14,545 bases of DNA, taken from positions 1-14,545 of the forward strand of contig CAYLYM010000099.1 in assembly GCA_964387645.1 (NCBI GenBank). The letters run 5' to 3'. This document shows, piece by piece, positions 1 through 7,278 of this stretch (its first letter is position 1; every line of letters starts with the position of its first letter). The translations under genes were made by a program, and so were the position numbers. Source of the stretch: CAYLYM01 sp964387645. GTDB taxonomy: Bacteria; Calditrichota; Calditrichia; RBG-13-44-9. The notes under the pieces are model-generated. The model had not been told where the DNA came from, did not search any database, and saw nothing but the letters and a program-made list of their open reading frames with translations.

Positions 1-104
1 TATAAATTTAGGAGTTTAAAATTAACATCTTTCTGGCAATTTTGCAAGAAATTTCGGTTAACTTCGGGAATTTCTGGGATACCCCAAAATCTAACATTTT
101 ATAC

Positions 105-133
105 TTGACAAAAAGGAATTATTTTTGTAAACT
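105..133 (+). promoter_or_regulatory. sigma-70-like promoter
   Basis: A perfect -35 box TTGACA (105-110) is followed after 17 bp by TAAACT (128-133), a 4/6 match to the -10 consensus. The predicted transcription start is near 140, exactly where a 10-bp palindrome begins. Transcription would run rightward through the leader toward the terminator at 360-390. A perfect -35 with ideal spacing is notable even in AT-rich DNA, but lineage-specific promoter consensus in FCB bacteria can differ. Confidence 0.5.
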
Positions 134-140
134 ATTGATA

Positions 141-150
141 CACACGTGTG
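141..150. promoter_or_regulatory. palindromic operator-like site CACACGTGTG
   Basis: CACACGTGTG is a perfect 10-bp palindrome with a central CG. It lies at the predicted transcription start of the upstream promoter, where a bound repressor would block initiation. A CG centre is common in LacI-type operators, but no regulator gene is in the window, so the binding protein is unknown. I did not see another copy upstream of the other genes. Confidence 0.35.
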
Positions 151-359
151 CATATAAGGAGTATTAAATGATTTTTTAAATAAAATGTATGTATATTAAT
201 GAAATTTATAATTCTGACCGCTCTGTTCATAAACAATAATTTTTGTTAAAATCTCATAATCAGTTTGGAAATAATCAATATTTTTAGATTATTTTTTAGA
301 TAAATAGATAAAATTATTATAAAGAAATTTGAAATCACTCAAGCAGAAGTTTTGTAATT

Positions 360-390
360 AACATAGCGGAGCTGTGTTTTTTATTTTTTT
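360..390 (+). terminator. intrinsic terminator
   Basis: The stem is AACATAGC / GCTGTGTT (360-367 with 371-378, one T-G wobble) around a GGA loop at 368-370. It is followed by an almost uninterrupted T tract up to 390. It functions on the + strand only, since the reverse strand lacks a T tract after the stem. It would stop transcription coming from the promoter at 105 or from genes left of the window, so the gene at 509 would need read-through or its own promoter. Confidence 0.75.
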
Positions 391-508
391 AATCGGAATA
401 AGTATTACATATTACAACTAATTATAATCTAAAATAATTATTTGAAAAAATTCATCTTAAATTTTAATAATTATTAAATTCTAATAATTAAAAATGGAGG
501 ACCTTAAA

Positions 509-1843
509 ATGTCATATTATAAAGGGATTTTTTATGTGATTAGTTTTTTATTTTTTACTTTTTTTGAAATTTCCTTTAATTTTGCTACTGAAATTAACGT
601 AGAGGCAGGTGATTATGCTATTACAAATGCTTTTAAAAATGCTTCAGCTGGTGATATTCTATTGTTAGTTAGTAATGGAGGTGTTTATCGAGATACTATG
701 CTTACAATTGATAAAAATATAATTATTAAATCGGCTCCCGATTTAGTAAACCGACCCACGTGGGAGTTCCTTGGTGAAGCAGGTGCTACCAATAAAGCAC
801 TTATTAAATTATCAGCCGATTTAGTATTAAAAGACCTGATTATTACTATGAAGGGTGATCCAGATGGAGTTATAATAAAAAATAATGCAACCCTACCTAA
901 TAAAATAGTTATTGATGGTTGTGAACTTAAGGATGGGAATACAGCATTAACAAATATAGAAACAGTTCCAGGGGAAATAGGAACAATTGATACTTTAGTT
1001 ATTACAAATTCAATATTTCATGGTTTCACAACTGCCTGTCTTAGGCCAAGGGGAATTAAAAATTCAGATCCTACAATTGGTAGACCTGGAGTTCGTTCAT
1101 TAGTTCGTATTGAAAATTGCACTTTTTATTCATGTTTTCCTGATGGAGAAGCAATAATTGTCTTTGGTTATGGTATCCCGGAGGGAAGCGATTCTTTAAA
1201 AGTGTTGATTAATCATGTAACAATTGATTCGGTTGATAATGGTATACAGTTACATGCTGTTTCATCTTCTTCAGTTGTAAAGAACAGCATTATATCTCAT
1301 ACAGTGAGAAGACCGGGGATTGGAAATGATGTTAAAGCTCCTTATTTATTTGATTATTGTAACATTTGGGAAAATGGCCAGGGATTTAATGCAGGGGTGT
1401 TACAAGGTGATAGCTTATGGTATGTCGATCCGATGTTTAATGATCCAGGGAATGGTGATTTTACGCTTAGTCAGTCTTCTCCCTTATTAAATAAAGCTGA
1501 TGATGGTTTTGCTTTAGGAGACCCTCGTTGGGATCCCAATTACACAAAAATATTGGACAAAGTTAAAGTTAATTTACCGTCCCGATTTATATTAGAACAA
1601 AATTATCCTAATCCATTTAATCCAACTACAGTAATTGCTTTTCAATTATCAGAAGCATCCGAAATTGAGCTTTCTGTGCATAATATAGCCGGAGCTAAAG
1701 TGGCTACTCTTGCTAAAGGCAAATTTACTCAAGGTCGACATGAAATTGAGTTTGATGCTACTGGTTTAGCGAGTGGTATTTATATTTATCTATTAAAAGC
1801 AAGGGGTGAAATTCAATATCGGAAAATGGTTCTTTTAAAATAA
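509..1843 (+). CDS. Secreted right-handed beta-helix protein with T9SS sorting domain (DUF4957/DUF5123-like)
   Basis: The start is placed at 509 because GGAGG at 496-500 sits 8 nt before it. The in-frame ATG at 494 overlaps that site and would have none. The 444-aa product has a Sec signal peptide (residues 1 to about 27), then a region rich in short beta-strand repeats with N-x-x-I/F turns. It continues to a segment reading 'DPMF' ... 'GDFTLSQSSPLLN', typical of the DUF4957/DUF5123 beta-helix proteins found in polysaccharide-utilisation loci. Residues about 358-444 are a FlgD-like/T9SS type A sorting domain starting 'NYPNPFNP' and ending in a basic-hydrophobic 'RKMVLLK'. The protein should cross the outer membrane by T9SS and be attached or released there. 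It may bind or cleave a polysaccharide, but I see no catalytic signature, so the enzymatic role is open. Confidence 0.8.
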   Translation: MSYYKGIFYVISFLFFTFFEISFNFATEINVEAGDYAITNAFKNASAGDILLLVSNGGVYRDTMLTIDKNIIIKSAPDLVNRPTWEFLGEAGATNKALIKLSADLVLKDLIITMKGDPDGVIIKNNATLPNKIVIDGCELKDGNTALTNIETVPGEIGTIDTLVITNSIFHGFTTACLRPRGIKNSDPTIGRPGVRSLVRIENCTFYSCFPDGEAIIVFGYGIPEGSDSLKVLINHVTIDSVDNGIQLHAVSSSSVVKNSIISHTVRRPGIGNDVKAPYLFDYCNIWENGQGFNAGVLQGDSLWYVDPMFNDPGNGDFTLSQSSPLLNKADDGFALGDPRWDPNYTKILDKVKVNLPSRFILEQNYPNPFNPTTVIAFQLSEASEIELSVHNIAGAKVATLAKGKFTQGRHEIEFDATGLASGIYIYLLKARGEIQYRKMVLLK

Positions 1844-1872
1844 AATATTTCTAAAGAAATAAAGATATTAAG

Positions 1873-1915
1873 GAATTTGGTATAAATATTTCCTAATTTA
1901 AAAAGAATTTGGTAT
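1873..1915 (+). repeat. 11-bp direct repeat GAATTTGGTAT
   Basis: GAATTTGGTAT occurs at 1873-1883 and 1905-1915, a 32-bp period, in the 98-nt spacer between the two beta-helix genes. The first copy also lies inside a weak hairpin (AGGAA pairing with TTCCT). It could be a pair of regulator sites spaced about three helical turns apart, or chance in AT-rich DNA. Confidence 0.35.
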
Positions 1916-1941
1916 TAATTATTAAATTACTGCTGACATAA

Positions 1942-4125
1942 ATGTTATATATTTTCACTCGAATTGTTTTTTATTTGGTAGTGTTATTTTTTTCGGGGTG
2001 GTCTGCCGAATACTATGTATCTGTAACCGGAGATGATAATAATCCTGGTACTATAGATCAACCTTTTCGTACAGTTACCAGGGCTGCCAGTGTAATGAGA
2101 GCAGGAGATATTTGTTTTATTCGCGGGGGCTATTATCATGAGGATGTAATTATTGAAAATTTACATGGTACAAGCGGCAGCCCTATTATATTTACGGCGT
2201 TTCAAAATGAACAGGTTTGGTTTGATGGTACAGAACCAATTACTACTTCATGGACTAAATATAAAGGTTCGATATATAAAACTACCTTGTCTTTTGATGT
2301 ATGGCAACTTTTTCTGGATAACGAAGAAATGATCATGGCACGATGGCCTAATGCCAGATTTGACGATGGAACTGTCTGGGATCAAAAGAACCACTGGGGA
2401 TATGGGCATGAAGATAAAAGTGCAAATGGAATACTGGTAGATGAACCTCATGGGGAAGTAAATCTTGCGGCTTCTGGCCTTGATGTAACTGGAGCAATGG
2501 CTATTTTAAATGTTGGATCATTCAAAACCTGGGCAAAGATAATTAAAAATCATACACCTGGAACTGGTACATTTACATATGATCCTGTACCTTCTAATGC
2601 ATATCGTAAAAAACATCATTATTATTACATAGAGTGTAAATTAAATTTATTAGATTCTCCAAAGGAGTGGTTCTTTAATCCTGAAACAAAAGAACTTTTT
2701 CTTTGGACCAATGACGGGCAAAATCCCACAGGACGAAATATTCGAGGTAAAACACAAACTTATGCGTTTCAAATCTCAAATTCGAGCTACATTGAAATAA
2801 AAGGATTACGATTTTTTGCTACTACTATTAAATTTGAAAATTGTCAATATATGACAGTAGAAAATTGTGTATTTTTATATCCCAGTTGTTCACAAAGAAT
2901 GCTTAAAAGTGAGGATGCACCTCAAACAACAATCATTGAGCAACCTAATCCATTTTCACCTTCTCATTGTACCATACGAAAATGTCTGTTTCAATATACG
3001 GATGGAGATGCTCTTAGAGTTTATGGTGATGGAAATATTATCGAAAATTGTTATTTTTACCATATTGATTATAGCTGCGCTTCTCTTCCTTCGTTAATGG
3101 TAACTGTAATGATGAAGGGTATAAACAATATTTTCCGCAGGAATACGATTCACCGTACAGGAGCTTCATCAGTGCTTATTCCTGGTGAAAATGCCTTAAT
3201 CGAACTAAATGATATTTATGATACTGGCTATTTACAGAGTGATGGAGCTTTGATTCAGTGTATGGTGGGACAGCAACCTGGAGTAGAAATACGTTATAAT
3301 TGGCTGCATAATACAGTTAAATATGGAGCTCGTTTTGATGGAGAACCTGGTGGCGTGAACGGATTAATACATCATAATGTAGTATGGAATACTCAAGGTG
3401 GTTTAATGGTAAAGGGGGATTATCATAAAATATATAATAATACGTGCTTTAACAATGAGCCTAAAAATGATATTATTATTATGGCTGCAGAAAATTATGG
3501 TGGAAACAATCATACGATTACTCAAAATAATGCGGCAAATAAAATTTCGGGGGATAGAACTAAATCTGTTCAGAATGTTCCAATTCCTGGAATTAATAGT
3601 AATAATTGGAATGGGTATTTAACAGGGATTGATTTAAAAGATTTATTAGTTGATCCAGACTCTCGAGATTTTCGCCCCAGACCTGGTTCAGTGTTGATTG
3701 ATGCAGCGGTAAAAATACCGGGTATCAATGATAATTACGCAGGTCGTGCTCCTGATATTGGTGCTTATGAATATGGAGGTGATTATTGGGTGCCTGGTAT
3801 AACCTGGAATCCGGATTCTGTACTTTTATCTTATATAGAAAGTAGAAACAGAAAAATACCTATTCGTTTTGAGTTGTATCAAAATTTCCCAAATCCTTTT
3901 AATTCAAAAACGAAAATTGAGTTTGATATACAAAAATTAAGTTTTGTACGTTTAGAAATTTATAATATTAGAGGACAATTGCTGGAAAATTTTTTAAATA
4001 AAAAAATGTTACCTGGTTTTTACTCACTTGTCTGGGATGCATCAAACTATAGCTCAGGAGTTTATTATTATTCTTTAAAGGTGGGAAATCGACAAAAAAC
4101 ACGAAAGTGTATTTTAGTAAAATAA
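1942..4125 (+). CDS. Large secreted beta-helix polysaccharide-active protein with T9SS sorting domain
   Basis: This is a 727-aa protein with a Sec signal peptide (1 to about 22). The mature start 'YYVSVTGDDNNPGT' followed by 'QPFRT' is the usual opening of right-handed parallel beta-helix carbohydrate enzymes (DUF1565/beta-helix type, including polysaccharide lyases and GH141-like proteins). A segment around 'KEWFFNPETKELFLW' leads into the helix coils with repeated 'I..N' turns. A 'VDPDSRDFRPRPGS' segment and 'DIGAYEYG' close the helix, again typical. Residues about 637-727 are a FlgD-like/T9SS sorting domain ('NFPNPFN' ... 'RKCILVK'). No strong RBS precedes the ATG, and the gap from the preceding gene is 98 nt, so co-transcription is likely. 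It is a clear paralogue of the protein at 10550-12718. Backbone cleavage of a fucose-containing polysaccharide is a context-based guess; the exact enzyme family is not settled. Confidence 0.8.
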   Translation: MLYIFTRIVFYLVVLFFSGWSAEYYVSVTGDDNNPGTIDQPFRTVTRAASVMRAGDICFIRGGYYHEDVIIENLHGTSGSPIIFTAFQNEQVWFDGTEPITTSWTKYKGSIYKTTLSFDVWQLFLDNEEMIMARWPNARFDDGTVWDQKNHWGYGHEDKSANGILVDEPHGEVNLAASGLDVTGAMAILNVGSFKTWAKIIKNHTPGTGTFTYDPVPSNAYRKKHHYYYIECKLNLLDSPKEWFFNPETKELFLWTNDGQNPTGRNIRGKTQTYAFQISNSSYIEIKGLRFFATTIKFENCQYMTVENCVFLYPSCSQRMLKSEDAPQTTIIEQPNPFSPSHCTIRKCLFQYTDGDALRVYGDGNIIENCYFYHIDYSCASLPSLMVTVMMKGINNIFRRNTIHRTGASSVLIPGENALIELNDIYDTGYLQSDGALIQCMVGQQPGVEIRYNWLHNTVKYGARFDGEPGGVNGLIHHNVVWNTQGGLMVKGDYHKIYNNTCFNNEPKNDIIIMAAENYGGNNHTITQNNAANKISGDRTKSVQNVPIPGINSNNWNGYLTGIDLKDLLVDPDSRDFRPRPGSVLIDAAVKIPGINDNYAGRAPDIGAYEYGGDYWVPGITWNPDSVLLSYIESRNRKIPIRFELYQNFPNPFNSKTKIEFDIQKLSFVRLEIYNIRGQLLENFLNKKMLPGFYSLVWDASNYSSGVYYYSLKVGNRQKTRKCILVK

Positions 4126-4484
4126 TAATAAGAAAGATTTGAAAAATTATAGAATGACGAATAAATATTTATGGCTATTTCATATCTCAAAATTATTTTA
4201 CGAAAAATCTTTGTACCTTTGCGTCTTTGTGGTTTTATTTAAAAGCTTTCAATAATTGTCTATTGTCCGAATTAAAAAAGTACGTAGAGAGTACAATGAC
4301 ATAGAAAGTACATTGATGGTAGGTTTTCACGGCGCACATCTTTATTAAAAGGTTTTTGAAGATAGACTTTATTATTAGGCAGATAAAATTCTTTATAGTG
4401 ATTTAATAACAATTTTATGGAAAACAACAAAATTTTAGACAATTAGATGATAAATTTATTTTAATAAAAAGGGGAATTTAAATC
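4126..4484. other. Gene-free spacer with short tandem motifs
   Basis: No coding sequence is supported in this 359-nt spacer. It holds a three-unit 8-bp tandem array beginning CTTTG (4209-4232). It also has three AGTAC motifs at 4279, 4290 and 4307, the last two in 10-mers that differ at one base. No convincing terminator follows the beta-helix gene and no strong promoter precedes the lipoprotein gene. Confidence 0.5.
4209..4232. repeat. Three tandem 8-mers CTTTGNNN
   Basis: CTTTGTAC, CTTTGCGT and CTTTGTGG follow each other without gaps. On the minus strand this reads as three units ending CAAAG. It resembles, from memory, a 'CACAAAGACGCAAAG'-type extragenic repeat seen in many environmental bacterial genomes. 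That resemblance is unverified. Confidence 0.5.
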
Positions 4485-5141
4485 ATGAATAAAATGAATA
4501 ATTATTTTTTATTTACATTTTTACTTTTAATTTTAAGTTGTGCCAGCAATATAAAATATGGATTTAAAGAGCCTTCTACTAATGATTCGATGCTAGTAAT
4601 AGGTCGTGTAATAGTCCAAACCGCACCAGAATTAGATGAAATGGATGTGGCTATGGATAAAATTGAAGTTACAATAATCGGTATTACAGAACAGAAAAAA
4701 ATATTAAGAATTGTTACCTATACAGATGAAAATGGATATTTTGCAGTGGGAGATTTACCAAAAGGTCAATATGCAGTAAAAGCAATTTATACGTCATTAG
4801 GATCGAAGTATCTTAGACTGGTGAATGATTTAAAAACCCCCAGGAGTCGCTTTAAAATTTATCAAGATGAATTCTATCCTTTTACAGCGGATTACTTTCC
4901 TTTTAAGCCAAATGGACGAGTTTTAAGTTTAAAACATAATATCTTTCAATTAGAAAATCCTCAAATTGCCAGTTATCCAATATCGGAATTTGTATTTTTT
5001 AGAATGAAGAATTATGAATTAGTTGATGGACGTATACTTAATGAAGGTCCCGTAGAAGAATATTTTATTAAAAAATATCCAAACTCTGGATGGAAAGAAC
5101 ACTTAGAGCATAGTGCTGTTATTAATCAAATGCGACAATAA
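4485..5141 (+). CDS. Predicted lipoprotein with carboxypeptidase-regulatory-like domain
   Basis: This is a 218-aa protein starting at the ATG that lies 9 nt after GGGGA (4471-4475). The N-terminus is a lipoprotein signal with the lipobox I-L-S-C, lipidated at Cys19. Residues about 35-105 look like a carboxypeptidase-regulatory/SpaA-type beta-sandwich: an opening strand 'GRVIV', then 'TDENGYFAVGDLPKGQYAV', the characteristic signature of this fold. The C-terminal half (about 110-218) is rich in Tyr, Phe and charged residues and matches no family I recognise. It is probably an outer-membrane or periplasmic surface lipoprotein. It sits between a beta-helix protein and a fucosidase, so glycan binding or a structural role at the cell surface is possible but not shown. 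It is not a SusD-like protein: it is far too short and lacks that helical pattern. Confidence 0.75.
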   Translation: MNKMNNYFLFTFLLLILSCASNIKYGFKEPSTNDSMLVIGRVIVQTAPELDEMDVAMDKIEVTIIGITEQKKILRIVTYTDENGYFAVGDLPKGQYAVKAIYTSLGSKYLRLVNDLKTPRSRFKIYQDEFYPFTADYFPFKPNGRVLSLKHNIFQLENPQIASYPISEFVFFRMKNYELVDGRILNEGPVEEYFIKKYPNSGWKEHLEHSAVINQMRQ

Positions 5142-5257
5142 GAAATGATAATATATTTAAAATAAATATATACATAATAAAGATAAGTAAATTTTCATAT
5201 CGATAAGAATTATTGAATTCTTTTTTATAAATAAAATTAAAGTAGGAGTGTTTTATA

Positions 5258-6835
5258 GTGAATAATTTCTTTTTAAAAAATTTTATTAAGCATATTTTTT
5301 TAGATTTTTGGGGATTGTTTTTGATTTTAATTTTTAATCCTGTTTTTTTACTTCTTGCCAAAGATAGAGTTTTGGAAAGATATGAACCAAGTTGGGAATC
5401 ACTGGTTCAACATCAAGTTCCGGAGTGGTTACAGGATGCTAAATTTGGTATATATGCTCATTGGGGACTATATTCTGTTCCGGCTTATGGAAATGAGTGG
5501 TATGGAAAGCGGATGTATGACCGATATGACCCGATTGGAGTCTTTGAATGGCATCGTAAACATTTTGGAGACCAATCGAAATTTGGTTATAAAGATTTTA
5601 TTCCAATGTTTAAAGCAGAGAAATTTAATCCAGAAGAATGGGCGGAATTGATTACAAAATCAGGTGCTAAGTATGCAGGAATTGCCGTAGTTCACCATGA
5701 TGGATTTGGACTTTGGGATAGTGATGTAAATCGTTGGAATGTAGGAAAAATGGGACCAATGCGTGATTTATATGGTGAATTGGTCAGGGCTTTACGTAAG
5801 AAGAAAAATATGAAAGTTATTGCTACTTTTCACCATTTTCGAACTTTTGATTGGTATTTACCTTCTAGAAAAGAAGAAATAGAAAAAGGTCGTGAAGCAG
5901 GATGGGATTTATTTAATCCAAAATATTCTGAATTATATTGGAATCGATACACTGGAAAATTTGAAGATTTTTTAAATCAATGGCAGGCAAAAGTAAAGGA
6001 AGTAATTGACAAATATAAGCCAGATGTAATCTGGTTTGATGGTGGAAAATTCCGAGAAAAAAATTGTGAAAATGTGGTTTTATCTGTTCTTTCTTATTAT
6101 TTAAATAAAGGCATTGAATGGGGAAAAGAAGTAGAAGTTCTAAATAAATTTCCTTCCAGTAAAAGATTTAACTTTCCAAGAGAATTTGGCATGTTAACAT
6201 TTGAGGAAGGAAGAGATCGACCAGAGTGTTTGGAACGGCCGTGGGTTGATGATATGAAGATCAGTACAAGTTCCTGGGGTTACATTAGAGGTCAAACTTA
6301 TAAATCAGTAAATGTAATTATTGATGGTTTTGTTGATCGTGTTAGCCGAGGAGGTGGATTATTGCTCTCTTTATGTCCTAAAGCAGATGGCACAATAACA
6401 GATGAACAACAAAAAATTCTTCTGGAAATAGGGGAGTGGTTAAGAATTAATGGTGAGGCTATATATGGAACACGTCCCTGGATTATTCATGCTGAAGGTT
6501 CGATCGATAAAATTTCTTATTTAAACTCCCGAGGTCACAGAGCCTGGCGTTTTGATAACTGTTCTGATGAAGATATTCGGTTTACTACCAAAGGTAATAA
6601 TCTTTATGCTATAGTTCTTGATTGGCCGAAAGAAAAAAAGATAAAAATAAAAACTTTAAATGAAAATGCCAAAATAAGTACTGGCAGGATTAAATCTGTG
6701 ACTTTATTGGGGGCAGGAGAGAAGCTTAAGTGGTCAAGAGATAAAGAAGGATTAATTATTGAACTACCGGATCAGAAACCATGTAATTATGCTTATGCTT
6801 TTAAAATCGAAGTAAGTGGAAAATTGATTAAATAA
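5258..6835 (+). CDS. GH29 alpha-L-fucosidase
   Basis: This 525-aa protein probably hydrolyses terminal alpha-L-fucose from glycans. It uses a GTG start, supported by AGGAG at 5244-5248 with a 9-nt spacer. Residues 1 to about 34 form a long hydrophobic signal peptide or anchor. The GH29 barrel starts at 'WLQDAKFGIYAHWG' (58-70) and carries the fucose-binding 'HHDGFGLWDS' (146-155). The predicted nucleophile is Asp261 in 'IWFDGG'. Later conserved parts are 'SWGY' (339-342) and 'GGGLLLSLCPKADG' (365-378), then the 'INGEAIYGTRPW' segment typical of GH29-A enzymes. The Glu usually found in the 'W-E-x-C' segment before SWGY is Val330 here, while Glu317 aligns with the alternative acid/base position, so that residue is the better candidate. 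A beta-sandwich domain follows. The neighbouring sulfatase suggests a sulfated fucan substrate. Confidence 0.92.
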   Translation: MNNFFLKNFIKHIFLDFWGLFLILIFNPVFLLLAKDRVLERYEPSWESLVQHQVPEWLQDAKFGIYAHWGLYSVPAYGNEWYGKRMYDRYDPIGVFEWHRKHFGDQSKFGYKDFIPMFKAEKFNPEEWAELITKSGAKYAGIAVVHHDGFGLWDSDVNRWNVGKMGPMRDLYGELVRALRKKKNMKVIATFHHFRTFDWYLPSRKEEIEKGREAGWDLFNPKYSELYWNRYTGKFEDFLNQWQAKVKEVIDKYKPDVIWFDGGKFREKNCENVVLSVLSYYLNKGIEWGKEVEVLNKFPSSKRFNFPREFGMLTFEEGRDRPECLERPWVDDMKISTSSWGYIRGQTYKSVNVIIDGFVDRVSRGGGLLLSLCPKADGTITDEQQKILLEIGEWLRINGEAIYGTRPWIIHAEGSIDKISYLNSRGHRAWRFDNCSDEDIRFTTKGNNLYAIVLDWPKEKKIKIKTLNENAKISTGRIKSVTLLGAGEKLKWSRDKEGLIIELPDQKPCNYAYAFKIEVSGKLIK

Positions 6836-6906
6836 ACAGAAATTGTTTATAATAGTTGTTAATATTAATAATAAGTGATTACAATTTTTACATATGAAGA
6901 AAATTT

Positions 6907-6943
6907 AATAAAGCCTATTATAATATAGCTTATTAACTTTTTT
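6907..6943 (+). terminator. weak intrinsic terminator candidate
   Basis: AATAA (6907-6911) pairs with TTATT and the inner CTAT pairs with ATAG, with one-base bulges, followed by TTTTTT at 6938-6943. The stem is AT-rich and imperfect, so termination would be partial. It would separate the fucosidase from the sulfatase transcript. Confidence 0.35.
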
Positions 6944-7030
6944 AAAAACAAAGTGTTATGAATATTATTTTTCATTTTCAAATCTATTTTCTTATCTTCG
7001 CTTTATAGTTTACTTGATTGAAGGTAAAAA

Positions 7031-7130
7031 AACGCCAGCATTCACGCTTACAGGGGGTATTCATTACACCGTTCTTGCAACTTTTGGTGCTCGGGTTTCG
7101 TCCCCGGGGTGCCTTATCCTCCAAAGGATG
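7031..7130. other. GC-rich island in AT-rich spacer
   Basis: By count, 53 of 100 bases are G or C, while flanking intergenic DNA is strongly AT-rich. It contains CCCCGGGG (7102-7109), a CGGG/CCCG hairpin, and ATCCT/AGGAT (7116-7120 with 7125-7129, 4-nt loop). On the minus strand it ends with a run of T after GCTGGCG. It may be a structured RNA, a mobile repeat, or a remnant of foreign DNA. The family is unknown to me. Confidence 0.45.
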
Positions 7131-7278
7131 ATGGAAATTAAAGAAAAGTAGGAAAATTGTCAATACTGCTAAGTGCAGAAACATTCATTTCAACTGAAGC
7201 ACAACAATGATATTTACGAAAGGATTATCTTAAAAAATTGTCAAAAAAAATGATAATTAGAAAATAGAGGAACTTTGT

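Larger units (their letters stand above)
140..390 (+). ncRNA. possible short leader or small RNA between promoter and terminator
   Basis: The promoter at 105-133 and the intrinsic terminator at 360-390 bound a transcript of about 250 nt with no real gene. It carries AAGGAG (156-161), then ATG at 168, but that frame stops after three codons (168-179). It could be an attenuating leader for the gene cluster, a small RNA, or the remains of a deleted gene. No known riboswitch family is recognisable. The call rests only on the boundary signals. Confidence 0.25.
1..508. other. AT-rich gene-free leader region
   Basis: I see no convincing protein-coding gene here. The stretch holds a promoter-like sequence near 105-133, a 10-bp palindrome at 141-150, an RBS followed by a three-codon ORF at 156-179, an intrinsic terminator at 360-390, and a 16-bp AT-only palindrome at 463-478 just before the first gene. 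A second weak promoter (TTGAAA at 442-447, TAATAA at 465-470, 17-bp spacer) could serve the gene starting at 509, but in such AT-rich sequence this is weak evidence. Confidence 0.6.
6836..7278. other. 443-nt spacer with terminator-like hairpin and GC-rich island
   Basis: I find no + strand gene here. A weak terminator-like hairpin lies at 6907-6943, and a sharply bounded GC-rich block lies at 7031-7130. The minus strand is open over 6984-7184 but has no RBS, and most of that frame outside the GC-rich block is low complexity, so I do not call it a gene. Confidence 0.5.

Noticed and set aside
463..478. 16-bp palindrome TTTAATAATTATTAAA before the first gene
   Set aside because: It consists only of A and T in very AT-rich DNA, so its occurrence carries little information.
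1846..1861. TATTTC-TAAA-GAAATA hairpin after the first gene
   Set aside because: The stem is almost only A-T and no T tract follows, so it is not a believable terminator.
2248..2451. Minus-strand open frame within the large beta-helix gene
   Set aside because: It lies wholly inside a well-supported + strand gene with domain evidence, so it is a shadow frame.
5122..5361. Minus-strand open frame spanning the lipoprotein/fucosidase spacer
   Set aside because: Low-complexity Lys/Phe/Ile-rich product that overlaps the supported fucosidase start; no RBS.
6984..7184. Minus-strand open frame of 66 codons through the GC-rich island
   Set aside because: No RBS is visible, the ends are low-complexity, and coding character is not convincing; the island itself is reported instead.
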